A stretch of DNA of 64,000 nucleotides from positions 20,770,547 through 20,834,546 of the forward strand of contig CM026556.1 of assembly GCA_015143295.1 (NCBI GenBank). Reading direction: 5' to 3'. Source of the DNA: Tetracentron sinense. Its lineage: Eukaryota > Streptophyta > Magnoliopsida > Trochodendrales > Trochodendraceae. Made by a program: the position numbers and the translations under genes. A model generated the notes under the pieces. The model worked only from the letters and a program-made list of their open reading frames with translations. It was not told where the DNA came from and made no database searches. Below are positions 22,980-37,900 of this stretch, in pieces (the first letter of the stretch is position 1; each line of letters opens with the position of its first letter).

Positions 22980-25900
22980 TATGAGCTATTACACCATTAC
23001 TATCACAGTAGAGAGTAATAGGTTCAAGTGCTGAAGGAACATCTCCTAGCTCTTACAAAAACCTTCTGAACCAGACTGCTTCTTTTGCTGCTTCAGAAGC
23101 TGTAATATATTCTGCTTTTGTGGTGGAGTCTGCAATACTTTTCTGCTTTATGTTGCGCCAACTGACAGCAGCACCACCACCCAATGTAAACACATACCCA
23201 GATGTGGAAGCTCTATATTGGAAATCGGAATCAGTATAACCCAATCCAACTAAATCTTCTGATTAAAAAGTAAGCACATAATCCCTAGTCCTTTTTAGGT
23301 ACTTCATGATGTGCTTCACTACAGTCCAATGATTAACACCTGGATTGCTTTGGAAACTACTAACTCCCACTACATGACAGATATCCAGTCTAGTACATAA
23401 CATGGCATACATGAGGCTCCCAACTGTCGAAGTATAAGGGCACCTCTTCATCTGCTCGATCTCATCAGCTAATGTAGGGGCCATCTTTTTAGACAAACTG
23501 ACACCATGTCTAAAAGGAATGAGTGTTGTCTTACAATTACTCATACTGTACCTAGACAAAATCTTGTCTATGTTGGAAGTTTAGCTCAATCCCAACATTC
23601 GGCATTTTCTATCTCTCAGAATCTTTATTCCGAGAATATAGGATGCCTCTCTCAAGTCTTTCATTAAGAAATGCTAAGAAAGTCATATCTTGACTAATGA
23701 CAACATCCCTACATCATTCTCAATAAGTAGGATGTCATCTACATAAAGAATTAGGAATACTACCGCTCTCCCACTGTCCTTCTTGTACATACAAGATTCC
23801 TCTAAATTCTTTTGGAATCCAAATTCTTTGATCAAATGATCAAATCTTTGGTTCCAGCTTCTAGAAGCTTATTTCAAACCATATATCGACTTGTTGAGCT
23901 TGCATACCTTATTCTCCTTGTTAGGAGCAATGAAGCTCTCAGATTGCTTCATATAGATGTCTCCATCTAACATTCCATTAAGGAAAGCAGTTTTGACATC
24001 CATTTGCCATATCTCATATTCATGGTATGCAGTAATAACCAGCAATATCCTGATGGATTTGAGTATATCTACAAGTGAAAAGGTATCCTCATAATCAACT
24101 CCTTGAATTTGAGTGTAACCTTTTGCAACAAGTCTTGCTTTATAGGTCTCCACGTTACCATCAGCTTCTTCCTTTTGTAAATCCATTTGCATCCAATTGG
24201 CCTTATAACATCTGGTGGATCTACTAAAGTCCAGACGCCGTTGTCATACATGGAATCCTTTTCCGCATTCATGGACTTATTCCATTGAGATACATCTACA
24301 TCTAACGTAGCTTCCTAATAAGTATTAGGATCCGTATCCTCATCATCAGGGGTAACTAGATAAACCTCATTATTATAATACTGAAGTCTATCTGGTGGTC
24401 TTAAAACTCTTTCAGACCTTCTCAGTGCAATAGAATTAGAAGAATTAATAGTGGAAGGATTAGGTTCATCTTGGACACTGGCTGTGTTGTCTTTCATCTC
24501 ATGAAATTCAACCTTTTTAAGAAGATCTATTTCTTCCTCCAAGAAGGTGGCATGATGCCTAACAACTATTGTTTGGTCTGCCTTGGAGTTGAAATAGAAA
24601 CCCTTAGTTTCTTTTGGATACCCTACAAAGTTCCATTTCTCTGTTCTAAATTCCAACTTAGTGGGTTCAAGTTTGTGAACATTCGCAGAACAAGCCCATA
24701 CCCTTAGATGTTGTAAACTAGGTTTTCCTGTCCACAATTCATAGGGTGTAACCGGTATAAACTTAGAAGGAACCTGGTTCAGAATGTAAATGGCAGTTTG
24801 TAAAGCATATCCCCAAAGATATGAAGGTACATCGGCATGGCTCATCATAGAGTGAACCATATCTAATAAGGTCCGGTTTCTTCTTTCAAAAACACCATTT
24901 TGTTGAGGAGAGGCAGGACTTGTCCATTGCGAGATAATCCCATTATCCTTTAAGTAATCCATAAACTCGTTGGTGAGGTATTCACCACCTCGATTTGATC
25001 GAAGTGTCCTTATGGATTTTTCTGTTTGATTCTCAATTTCTAATATGAATTCTTTGAACTTTTCAAATGTGTCAAATTTGTGTTGCATCAAATAGACATA
25101 TCCAAATATGGAATAATCATCGTTGAATGTGGCAAAATACCGGTATTGCCCTCATACAACAATGTTAAATGGACCACATACATCACTATGTATAAGTCTT
25201 AACTTTTCTTTGGCTCTTCCTACATTTTTAGGGTAAGGCTTCTTGGTCATCTTCCTTTTGAGACAAGACTCGCAAGTAGGGAGTGGTTCTACCTTGAGGA
25301 ATTCAAGGGGACCATCTTTTACCAACTTCTTGATCCTATCAAGATTAATGTGACCAAGTCTCTTATGCCAAAGATAAGTAGACTCTGTGCAATGTCTCTT
25401 CATTCTAGACATTCTAGATGATGAAGCATTGTCACTTTGCAGACATTCATTATTTACCAAAGAAAATATTAAATTAATAAAGACCATTAATGACATTACC
25501 AGTAATCAAGACCATTCCATCTTTCTTAGTTTCAACAATTGAATTAAAAACGAAGGAGAATCCACAAAGTAAAAGTCTAGATACTAAAATCAAATTACGA
25601 TGTACAGAAAACACGTAAAAGCAATCTTCTAAAATTAATGTCTTTCCATTAGGTAAATAAAGAGTAAACAAGCCAAATGACTTTAATGCAACATTTGCAC
25701 CTGAGCCAACTTTAAGCTTCTACTCCTATTTAGTCGGTTTTCTGGTTTCCATGAACCCCTACAAACAATTGCAAACATGTACAGTCGATCCAGAATCCAC
25801 GCACCATGAGTTAGGAGGACCATCCAAAAAGTTTTACTCAACAATAATCAATACTTCAAAGCATCTCATACCTTGAGTATTGTCACACCCTTCTTAAGAG

Positions 25901-26720
25901 TTACGAAGTAAGTCCTACAGTTCCTCTTCCAGTGGCCTGAAACACTTTCCCTTGCCTTTGTTTTCCTTGCCAGTATCACCTGAAGAACCTTTGGCAACTC
26001 TTGCCTTAACCCTGTTGTCTTTAAACTTACCTTTTTGCTTATTCTTCTTTCTAAACTTTTTAGATCAATTAGACGTATAAGGTTTATCAATGATTAAAGT
26101 TTCACCTTTAGTTGACTTTTTGATCAAATTTTTTGTAGCCACAAGTGAGTTCATAAGCTCACTTAGTGACATTTCACTCTTGTTCATGTTATAATTTAAC
26201 ACAAACGAATTGAAGGACGAAGGGAGTGACTGCAGAACAATGTCAACCTGAGTGATGGCATCCATCTCTCCTCCAAGAATCTCCAATTTATTCAATAAGC
26301 CCATCATCTTTATGATGTCCTCCCTTACTGGAGTTCCCTCAGCTATCTTGGTGTTAACAAGGGATTTCAACTTTACTTGTCGAGCTGACCTATTTTGCTC
26401 ACCAAGCATCTCATGTAGGTTTTGCAAAATGTCAAAAGCCTTATCCATGTGTTCATGTTGGCTTTGTAAAATGTTAGACATCGAAGCCAGTATGTAACAC
26501 TTGGTCATCTAATTGGACCTCTCTCATTGCTCTAACTCAGCCTTTTGAGCTAGTGAAGCATCTGGAGGAATTTCGGGTTTAGGTGTCTTAAAACATAGGT
26601 CAAGGTTATCCGCAGCAAATACTATTCTAATCTTTCTTTTCCAGCCTACATAGTTAGTTTCGACTAACTTTTCATCACGAAGAATTTCAATCAATGGGTG
26701 CAGGCCTGTGATGATCTAAT
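22980..26720 (-). pseudogene. gag-pol remnant of Ty1/copia element
   Basis: Fossil polyprotein. From right to left: gag (LTR-copia gag-polypeptide type, about 26720-26065), a degraded zinc-knuckle/protease part, integrase zinc region (HKRLGHINLDRIKKL with CESC), integrase core ([17 protein letters not shown]), reverse transcriptase (KARLVAKGYTQIQGVDYEDT, IWQMDVKTAFLNG) and RNase H ([18 protein letters not shown]). Integrase before RT marks Ty1/copia. Broken; no product expected. Confidence 0.88.
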
Positions 26721-28417
26721 CAAATGACAAAAAAGATAGTATTACGAATCTATTGTATTCATTAATACCTATTAGATTATGGGTCTGTTTCTAATGGTAT
26801 TGCCAATTTGGGAAGAATCAATTGGCATCGAATACCTAGACATTGGCTTATGTAATCCTACCTTTGGGCACAATATCACATCGCCTTGAATAGATAGAAA
26901 CTATCTTCTCCATTTTCACAGATCTCATCTAGTGAATTCTGGAGCAATCGATTTACTGTCTGATCTATAAGGGATGTGATACTCACACTTTGACGTTATT
27001 GTATAATATCTCTTATTCATGTGCCCACCTACCATGAACCTAGTAAACACCTAGCAAAAGCTCACGCTTTGGTGTTGTTGCTCCCATTATTTGCTTATAC
27101 AATTTTCACCATGTTCTCACATAGGTGAGAGATATTGGGCCCAGCTTTGGCCTGTCAGTTTACTCACACTCCCCACTATAAGATCACATAGTATATGGTA
27201 GAAGATCATAATACGTAGGGACTTGTCCCCAGTCTTATATACACATGATATATAAGGGCAATTATTTGAACAGAATAATTAAACAAATTAAAACAGATAT
27301 CATCTCATGATAAAATAAACAGCAGTTATCATCTCATGATAATAAACAATGATAAACTTCATATAAGATTAATCGTTATGGGTCAGTAAAATGCATGGAT
27401 GCAAGAGAATGGGATAAGAATAAAGGCAGCTCGCAAACTTCTTCGTGATCCTTTCCTTTATCATCTTATCGAGATCATCATCACAGCATCCTCCTTAATA
27501 GCATCTCCACCAATGCATAATATGAAATTTAAATGACATTAGGGAAATCAGTATTCCATTCGCCCTTTTCAAGGAAACCCAATAAATCTGCCCTTTACAG
27601 ATTGCCAAAACCTAGAACATATTATCCTCTAATATGAATGCATGAATGATAAATAATTTATCATAAAATTTGACCCATAACTATAATTTCATATAGTTAG
27701 ATGCAACATGGTGATGGAGTACTTTTTCTTATTTTAAAAGATTTAAAATATTGATAACAATTATCAATTTGCTCGATAAAATCTATGTCTTATATAGTTC
27801 AAACCCCGGAGAATAAAACAATTGTATTTTCCATAAAACAACTTTCATAAAATTATTTTTAAAATATAAGATAGAATTTTCTTAAATCTCTACAGTATTT
27901 TATTTCGTACTTGAATGCAAGATCCTTTCTCGAATGCAAGATCCTTTCATGTCGATTGGTTCTACTATTATCCAAGATTGGTTCTACTACTATCCAAGAT
28001 CAAAATAAAAAATTAAGAGAATCGAAATTCCTAAATATGATCTCAACATAAAATAGGATTTTATAACTTTTCGAATAAAATCTATTTATGGGAAAAATCA
28101 TTCATTAATTATTTTAAACAATTAATAAATATATATTAAATGATCAAATCATTTAAAAATGAAATTTCAAAATAAACTCTTTATTTTGAATTTAATTATA
28201 TCACATATAATACTAGTTTTGTAAAATTATTTAATTATCATTATTATCAAATCTCATTCGATAACATAATAAAAATAATTATTTATTTATTCATCTCATG
28301 AACAAATAAAATAAAACTAGACATCATTAAATAGATCTAAATTAAATTCATTTCATGAATTAAATTATCCATTTAATTATCTTAATAAAATAAACAAAAA
28401 TTACTCCCTAACCATGA
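26721..28417 (-). other. Long untranslated leader of Ty1/copia element
   Basis: AT-rich stretch of about 1.7 kb between primer site and gag with no convincing coding potential on either strand. Leaders this long are known from BARE/Angela-type copia elements. I see no other feature in it. Confidence 0.55.
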
Positions 28418-28429
28418 GCTCTGATACCA
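28418..28429 (-). other. Primer binding site of Ty1/copia element
   Basis: The minus strand reads TGGTATCAGAGC, two bases inside the 5' LTR boundary (28432). tRNA-iMet type. Confidence 0.9.
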
Positions 28430-30512
28430 CTTGAAGGGGGATCCGGATAAAAATTTATGCAGAAACTGGATCCCGATGATCTTTACACCATAGAAAGAAA
28501 CTAAAATTTTTTACACGTTTTAGTCATATTACCTCGGTGATTGATGTTCACTGGTGAAACTAAATCCACTCGAACCATCAGAACTCTTTGTAGAGATGTC
28601 TCGAAGAAATACTCCAAGCTCGATCTTTGTTCTTCGCTATCCCCATGAAGCTTTAGAATCTCTCGTTGGAATTGAAGAAGCAAGAAGAATAAGATCGAGT
28701 AATGGTGTAGACTTTCTATCACACAAAATCCTAGGGTTCAAAACCCTTGAATTGAAAAACCCAACTTGAAACTACCCTTGTAGCTCACAAAAATCCCTAG
28801 GGACTCTCCCTAGGGGCTCACGGTTTGGAGAGGAGGAGAGGGAGAGAAAAAATTTCTGGAGAATTAATGAGAATCCTCTCCCACGCGTTTTGGGTGTTAG
28901 GGTATTTATAGATTGGATCAAATCCATATCCTACTCCAACTACAATTTATCCCTTTAGGAGTTATTTATCAATAATAACTCTTATTATTAATTTAAATAA
29001 ATCCTAGTTTAATTACAACTACTTTAGTTATAGTAATTTTACTAATTAAAGAGTCTTTTTTCCAAAATGGATTCCTTAATTAAAGGGATTAGTCAACAAC
29101 CAACCAAAAGGAGGAATCCTAATCAAATTAGGAGACCACAAAAAGGGGGGGCGTGAACCATAGAGGGGCGTGAGCTTTAGGCGGTTCTTGGATTCCTAGT
29201 TGTAATCCAATTACAACTCATCTTAATCCTAATTTCATTTCAACCATTTGAATTTAAATCCATAATTAATAGAGTTATTATTCAATAATTATTCAAGTAA
29301 CCAAGTCCCAATCCAATTAGGATTAGTAAAGTGGGTGCCCCATTCATGGGTTTTAGTCCATGGGTTTGGGCCCATATTAAAGGTCCATCCTTATGGGTTT
29401 AAGGATATAGGTCAATCCAATTTTCCCTTTAATTAGGTTAATTAAATAATTACTAATATAATCCCTTAATTTAAATTAACAATTAATTTAAACCATAGAT
29501 TAATATTTAATCTAATTAATTAATGATTAACATTTAATTATTTCTTAAATAATTGATTAGCATTTAATCAATTTATGAGCTTATATTTCTTATGTGAGCA
29601 TCTCCACAAATTGCTCTGGGACATTCTTACCATGGCTTACCCAATGTTATCCCATTGACCCTAAACAGGAATTACATCAGAATTGCAAGTGACGTGCAAT
29701 TGAATCCCAGTGTATGAACATTAACCAGTACGGATCCCGCCACATGAACTTATTAATTCAATTAATCCTTCCAAATACATTACCTAATGGGCCTTCGAGA
29801 TTATTTATACTTTCTAACTCATAACCCATTGCACATCATCCGGGTTTCCAAGACTTTTGATTAAGCCATGAGAAACAATTTCTCATGTAAAACATTTTGA
29901 GAAAAACCTTTTGTAAGTATAATATACTTTAAATAAAATATATTTTAAATTTTTTTTATTTCAAAATTATCTGCGCATGATTTAAGTTTAATCGACTGTC
30001 TTACCAGGAACTTGGATAATCTCTCAAATTAATGAGTATGGATTTCTTGTTTGACATTCATCATGACTCGAACAGCTTTCTGACTATCCAACTGTCACCG
30101 TATCGTAGCCCTAATGTAGAGAATACCTTAGTGGAACTAAAACAGTTAGATTACTGCTTAGTTATAAATGAATGCAACAGATCTGAGGATCATTGAAATT
30201 GTTCAATGTGAATGAGAGACCAATTATCTCATAGTATGTTTATGCAAGAGGTCTCTCATTGCATGCAATCAGTTAGTGTACAATTAAGCTCCCATATGTT
30301 GATGTGTAGTCTCCACTACAATAGTTCAAGATAGAACTACATCTCCACTATTGAGAACATTTTAGCATAGTGACAGCCATATAAGTGAAGTACCCAACAT
30401 CACCCATAACTGTGACTATATAAGGTATAAAGAACTGAAAAGTCATATCTGCCTGTGATAATCCAATTATCGCATCCCAAAATACCCCCTAGGAGTTAAG
30501 GGATACTTTAGA

Positions 30513-30922
30513 GGTGACTATTCGTACCTGTCAAACCATCCTGAAATAAACAAGGCCAACATGATATAATGACAACGATAATCAGAGTGCAAAAGCGTGA
30601 ACTAACTTTTTCTTTTCTTCTATAACTCCAAAATAGTATTCCAAGTGCAAATATACGTAACATATCAAGTCAAAGGTGGGCATGCCCACCTATCAAAATA
30701 TACGAAAGAACTCTCTCGGTGACTATTCGTACCTGTCAAACCATCCTGAAATAAACAAGGCCAACATGATATAATGACAACGATAATCAGAGTGCAAAAG
30801 CGTGAACTAACTTTTTCTTTTCTTCTATAACTCCAAAATAGTATTCCAAGTGCAAATATACGTAACATATCAAGTCAAAGGTGGGCATGCCCACCTATCA
30901 AAATATACGAAAGAACTCTCTC
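30513..30922. repeat. 205-bp tandem duplication within solo LTR C
   Basis: Bases 30513-30717 repeat at 30718-30922 with no difference that I can see. It includes the CCAAAATAGTATTCCAAG segment present once in the young element's LTR. High identity suggests a recent event or an assembly duplication. Confidence 0.9.
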
Positions 30923-32501
30923 GGACTCTCCTCTCAACAGTAGTCGATGTATGGCCACACGTCCAAATCCCTATCCTCTTGAGACTGCAACGACATAGGT
31001 GGCTCCCTCTCCTCTACGTACTCTTACTCGACCCAAAGCTCAGGGTCAAAGACATCCACGGAACCTGTAGACATAAAAGTATGGCTGAGCATGAAATACT
31101 CAGCAAGTACAAGCTACTAGCTAGCCAAAGCAACAACGAAAGCATAACAACAGTGAACACGATACGAAATATCAATTTAAACAATACTAGCAGCATAGGA
31201 TAAATAGTATTGAACATGAAGCGATATCAATATCTTGACATGCGTGCATCAATGCGAAAAACCTCGGTAAAACTCATGTTGGGAAACCCTTTTCATGTCT
31301 CGGTCTTGTTTGTGAAAATCATGCATGCGTGTCTGTCTTGTCTTGCATTTTCTGTCTTGACTTGTATACTTGTGAGCCATAGGTTAGCACCCGCACATCC
31401 CTGGGCTACCAACCTCCTTGACATTTCATTCTCTTGTGAGCCAGAGGCTAGCACCCTTCATTTGGGCTACCAACCTCCTTGACATGTACTTGTTCTCTTT
31501 CACTTGTGAGCCAGAGGCTAGCACCCTTCACTTGGGCTACTAACCTCCTTGACGTGTTCTTATTTTATTCACTTATGAGCCAGAAGCTAGCACCCTTCAT
31601 TTGGGCTACCAACCTCCTTGTCATGTACTTGTTTTCATGTTTGATTTATCATATAAAGCTACTCATGGAAAACCCGGTTCATGCATGCATGCATGCTTGT
31701 GTGCTTGTCAATAGTGGCAACCATGATGACATGTTTGAATGGGAGGATCACATGAATGTAGCATTTTGATTTCTAGCATAATCGTATGACGAAGTAGGTA
31801 ACATCTAGTGCATTTGAGAAATTGATCATTCATAAGAAGATTTACACAATTCCTATTTCAATTTTCTTCATTTAATTCATTTACTCCTAGTTTAAGCATT
31901 TTGTCGAACACATAGCATGCAACATTTCCTTAGTAGTTCATCTTACTCTTTTTAGTGCATATTTTCCATCAAATCATCAAGGTAAGTTTCTTATTTGTAG
32001 AGTGCAGTTCCACTATTTTTCAACTTCATTTATCACACAACATCCATACGGCATCCAATCGCCTTAACCCCTCGTCCATCCACACATCACCACATTCCTT
32101 ATTATCTTGTTTACATTTTATAGAAATAGCCCTTTCAAAAGGGAGGGAAAACATGGAATCAAGAATCATCAACAAAATGAAAAACCTAGATTATTGCTAA
32201 TAGGAGTTAGTAGGGTGTACTAACCTTTAAACTTGGAGGAGAATTTGAGGGAAGATCAGATCAGATCCTTTGAGTAGAAAATCCTTGCTTGAGATGGGTT
32301 TTGAGCAAAACCCTAGCTCTTCCTTTCTCTCCTTTCTCTAAATCTCTCAATATAAGCCTTGAGGGTTTATGAAACCCTCACCCATGGATTTGGGGTTTAT
32401 ATAGAAAGTGGGGTGGTCAAATGACCATCCTACCCTTAAAATCTCGGCTAAAACAGATCAAATAGGCAACGTACTCGAGGATCGTTAGACCGGTCATAGG
32501 A

Positions 32502-34829
32502 TGTAACGCCCCAAAATACCCCCTAGGAGTTTAGGGATATTTTAGGTGTCACACTGCGAACCTATCAAACCATCCTGTAATGCACAAGATAAAATACAGT
32601 ACTCATAACGATAATCAGAGCGCGGAAGCTATCATATATGCGGAAGCGTAAACAAATTTTCATTTCTTCTGATGATCCAAAATAGTATTCCAAGTTAACA
32701 TAAATACAAGACATGTCTAAGCCTAAGGTGGACAGGCCCACCTATCAAAATATCAAAATACACCAAACCCTCTCATACTCTCCCCTCAACAGTAGTCGAG
32801 GTATGGCCATGCATCGAGGTCTCGGTCCGCCTGAGACTGTAATGGGATAGCCGACTCTCTCTCCTCTGTATACTCTTCCTCGACCCAAGGCTCCGGGTCG
32901 AGGGCTCCCTCAGTACCTGCCGACATGAAAGTACGGCTGAGCATGGAATACTCAGCGAGTACAAGCTACTAGCAGACCATAACAATAATAAAAACACATA
33001 ATAGTGATATCATACAAGCAGTAATAGAAACATCACAAAGAAACAGTATAGGGCATGACACAATACAAGCATCCTGAAGGGCGTACATGAATGCGAAAAT
33101 GCCGATAAAACTCATGCTTGAAAACCCTTGTCATGTCCCGGTATGCCTCGTAGAAATCATGTATGCGTGCATGCATGAATGCATGATCATCATCTTGTAA
33201 ACTTGTGAGCCAGAGGCTAGCACCCGAATCTCCCTGGGCTGCCAACCTCCTTGATATGCAATGCACTTGTGAGCCAGAGGTTAGTACCCGAATCCTCCCT
33301 GGGCTACCAACCTCCTTGTTATGAAATGCACTTGTGAGCCAGAGGCTAGCACCCAAATGTCCCTGGGCTACCAACCTCCTTGTTATGAAATGCACTTGTG
33401 AGCCAGAGGCTAGCACCCGAATGTCCCTGGGCTACCAACCTCCTTGATATGCAATGCACTTGTTGTTTATTATATGCACATGCTCTTGAAATCACGGTTC
33501 ATGCTATCATGCGTGCTCGTGTACGTGTCCATAGTGACAATCATGATAATGGAAATAACCAAATATGACATTATAATTCAATTCATGATATGAACATAAG
33601 TAACATAAGTAGTTTGCATAACATTTGATCAATTTATCATTTATAAGGACACATGCATAAAACCCATTTCCATGTCCTTCATTGAGATCATTTATTTATA
33701 GTTTAGGCATTTTGTCAAACACTTTCATACGTTATTCCTTAGTAGTTTATCTCCTTCTTTTTAATGCATATTTTCCATTCAATCACACAAGAGTAAGTTT
33801 GTTATTTGTACAATGCCCATCCTCCATTTTCCAATCCACATCCCACACATCATATATCACACATTCGGCATCCAATCGCCGTATCCAACCTCCATCCAAG
33901 CATCCCTACTCTTTCTTTATCTTGTTTATATTTATTATAGATGACACATTTTGCAAGGAATAAAACGCCCTAACAAGAATCATATTTCATAAGGAAAAAC
34001 CTAGATTTATTGCTAGGGTAAGTTAGTAGGGTGTACTAACCTTAGATCAAGGTTTGATCTTGAAGAAACCTTGAAATAGAAGCTCTATTTGGAAGGAAGA
34101 AGCCTTTCCTTGAAGGGGACTTGAGTTGGGGGAAGAAACCTCTTTCAAAACGTGAGTGAGTGCTGCCCTAGCTTGGAGAATGCACCTCCACACGAGCTTG
34201 AGTTGAAATCTTGAAGAAAACGTGCTTGGGGACGGTCTAGGGTCTTCACCCCTTTGATTTCTTCTCCAAAAGCAACCTAGGTTTAGGAAACCCTTTTCTC
34301 TTCTCTCTTATCTCCCAAATCTCTCTAAGTATAGTGAATGATGCCCTAAGGCTCGGGCAAGCCTTAAGGAGAAAGGGTTTAACCCCCAAAAGACGATAAA
34401 GCCCTTACTGAAATTTCTGCAAAAACGCGAAGACCGAGCGATCGGTGGTTATGACCGATCAATCGGTTGCCTACCGAGCGATCGGTGTTTATGACCGATC
34501 GACCGGTCAAAAACTCACTCTCTGGAAAATTTCCCCATACAAAATTTCTGACCGTGCGATAGCTACCGATCGATCGGTTATGGACCGATCGATCGCTGAC
34601 TGGACCGAGCGATCGGTTCTCTGTATGTCTGGACTGTTTTGACCATATCTTTTGACTCGCTCGTCGGATTTCGACGATTCAACTTGCGTTGGGTTCGTCT
34701 TTCGAAAACGCACATTTCTGACGTTTTGGAATTTCCGATTTCTCCCTTATTTATTAATTAGACTACAAAAACGGCCAATTAGCTACGAAGGTGCTATTCA
34801 TTAAGGATGAAAAAGTCCGGGGTGCTACA
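32502..34829 (-). repeat. 3' LTR of young gypsy element
   Basis: Plus-strand TGTAACGCCCC... to ...GGGTGCTACA. The copy at 39948-42275 is offset by 7446 bases. It carries the 19-mer (32937-32955), GAGCCAGAGG-type repeats (about 33204-33450), seven ACCGAGCGATCGGT/ACCGATCGATCGGT palindromes (34433-34617) and the U3 block (34641-34693). The C-rich run directly right of it (34831-34844) is the polypurine tract on the minus strand. Confidence 0.95.
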
Positions 34830-34921
34830 TTCTCCCCCCCTTACAAAAATTTCGTCCCCGAAATTTGGACGATACATACATGCACAAAATCAAAACAAAA
34901 TTACAAGCCATATGCACAAGT

Positions 34922-37900
34922 CTATTCAAACAGCTCGGGATACTTTGCTTTGACTTCGGCTTCACGCTCCCACGTGGCTTCTTCTCGGTCATGATGTTGC
35001 CATTGCACGAGGACTAGCGGAATAGTCTTGTTGCGAAGCATTTGATCTCTCCTATCCAAAATATGAACCGGCTTCTCAACTAAAGTGAGGTCCTCTCGGA
35101 TCTCTATCGGATCAAGCTCGATGACATGAGAAGGATCCGAGATGTACTTCCGGAGCATAGAGACATGGAATACATTATGGACCGCCGCCATGTGAGCGGG
35201 CAAAGCAACACGGTAGCCACCTCGCCAACTCGAGTAATGATCTCGAACGGACCCACATATCTCGGGCTAAGCTTGCCTCTCTTCCCGAATCGCATAACAC
35301 CTTTGGTCGGTGAAATCCTTACAAACTCAAAATCACCGACTCGGAATTCAAGATCCCTCCTTCGGTTGTCGGCATAGCTTTTCTGTCTATCTTGTGCGGT
35401 CTTTAACCTCTCCCGGATAAGCTTGACCCTATCCGCGGTTTGTTCAATTAACTCGGGGCCCAAAATCTTTCTTTCTCCCACTTCATCCCAATACAACGGG
35501 GATCTACAACTCCTTCCGTACAAAGCCTCGAAAGGCGCCATTTGTATGCTTTCTTGATAACTATTGTTGTAAGCGAATTCCACCAAAGGTAGGTGATCTT
35601 CCCAACTTCCCTTGAAGTCTAGCATACATGCTCGGAGCATATCTTCAATAACCTGATTCACCCTCTCGGTTTGCCCGTCGGTCTGTGGGTGGAAAGCTGT
35701 GCTAAAGTCTAACCGGGAGCCCATTGCACCTTGAAAACTTTTCCAAAACCTGGATGTGAATCTTGGGTCTCTATCCGACACAATACTCACTGGCACCCCG
35801 TGTAATCGGACTATTTCCTTGATGTATAGCTCCGCTAACTGATTGGAGTTGAATGTAGTCCGGTACGGTAAGAAATGAGCGGACTTCGTGAGTCTATCAA
35901 CAACTACCCATATAGCATCAGTCTTCCTAACCGTCTTCGGCAACCCCACGATAAAGTCCATAGAGATATGTTCCCATTTCCACTCGGGAATAGGGAGGGA
36001 CTGCAAAAGTCCAGCCGGTCTCCTGTGTTCGGCTTTGACTAGTTGGCACACCAAGCATTTAGACACATACTCCGCTATTTCTCGCTTCATGTTCCGCCAC
36101 CAAAAATGCTTCTTCAAGTCCCTACACATTTTGGTACCCCCGGGGTGAACGGTGTACTTGGACCGGTGAGCCTCGTACAAGATTTCTCGCTTAAGCTTCT
36201 CATCGGCTGGGACACATACTCTTCCCTTGAAAGTGATAATTCCATCTTCCCTCACCATAAAGTCCTTACTGCCACTTTTAACTGACTTGCCTCGGCAAGA
36301 AAGTAGTTCGGCATCCATTTCCTGCAACTCCTGGATCATGCTCAACATAAATGGCCTAACTGTGATGTTAGCCATTACCGGCCCATAGGTAGGGAGACTA
36401 AAACTAATGTCGAGGTTGGATGCATCCTCCAGCAATCTCCACTCCTTCAGCATCATATGCGCCAAAAGTCCAGTAGGCTTCCGGCTAAGAGCATCGGCTA
36501 CTACCTTTGCCTTGCCCGGGTGGTATTGAATGGAGCACTCATAGTCCTTCAAAAATTCTACCCATCTTCTTTGCCTCAGGTTCAACTCTTTCTGGGAAAA
36601 CAAATACTTAAGGCTTTTATGATCTGTGAATACCTCAAATTGTTCCCCATAAAGATAATGTCGCCAAATCTTCAATGCAAACACAACTGCGGCGAGTTCT
36701 AAGTCGTGAGTGGGGTAATTCTTTTCATGCTCCTTCAATTGTCTTGATGCGTAGGCAATGACTTTCTTATGCTGCATAAGGACACACCCAAGTCCGATAT
36801 GCGAAGCATCGCTATATACCTCATAACCACCATGTCCGGATGGCACAGTAAGGACAGGGGCTGTGGTGAGGCGTTTCTTCAACTCTTGGAAACTTACTTC
36901 ACATCGGTCACTCCAACTGAACTTTGCATTTTTCCTTGTCAAGTAGGTGAGAGGTGCAGCCAGACTGGAGAATCCCTCCACAAATCTCCGGTAGTAGCCT
37001 GCCAATCCGAGGAAACTACGTATCTCCGTGACGCTCTTGGGCCTCTCCCAACTCATGACTGCCTCAACCTTGGCTGGATCTACAGAAATGCCCTCGACCG
37101 ACACCACGTGTCCAAGAAATGCGACCTTCTCTAACCAGAACTCGCACTTACTCAATTTGGCATATAGCCTATGCTCTCTCAACATCTCCAGAGCAAGGCG
37201 GAGGTCTCGCGCGTGATCTTCCCGTGTCTGGGAATACACCAAAATGTCATCAATGAATACAATCAAGCATCGATCCAAGTAAGATCGGAACACCCGGTTC
37301 ATCAAATCCATGAATGCCGCCGGTGCATTCGTCAGCCCAAAAGGCATGACAAGGAACTCGTAATGCCCATACCGAGTCCTGAAGGCCGTCTTCGGAACAT
37401 CTTCCGCCTTGATCCTTAATTGATGATACCCCGATCTAAGATCAATTTTGGAGAAGAATCTCGCTCCCTTCAGTTGGTCGAACAAGTCATCGATCCTTGG
37501 CAAGGGATAACGATTCTTGATAGTTACCTTGTTCAACTGACGGTAGTCTATACACATTCTCATCGACCCGTCTTTCTTCTTTACAAAAAGGACCGGAGCT
37601 CCCCACGGTGACACACTTGGTTGGATGAAACCAAGTTGTTGTAACTCCTCAATTTGCTTCTTCAATTCTTCAAGCTCTATCGGGGCCATTCTATATGGGG
37701 CTCTTGAAATTGGAGCGGTGCCCGGAGTAAGCTCTATAGCGAACTCAATCTCCCGATTCGGAGGTAACCCGGGAAGTTCCTCCGGAAACACGTCCAAGAA
37801 ATCACTCACGACCGGAATGGCCGAGGAGTTTTGTGCTTCTAGGTTTGTTACACTCAAGGCTGCGAGGCGAGCAATGTCCCTCTCTCTTAATCCTCGGAAG

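Noticed and set aside
33033-33416. 127-codon frame with repeated ASGSQVH-like units (also 40479-40862)
   Set aside because: It is a translation of the LTR minisatellite; its periodicity comes from the DNA repeat, not a protein.
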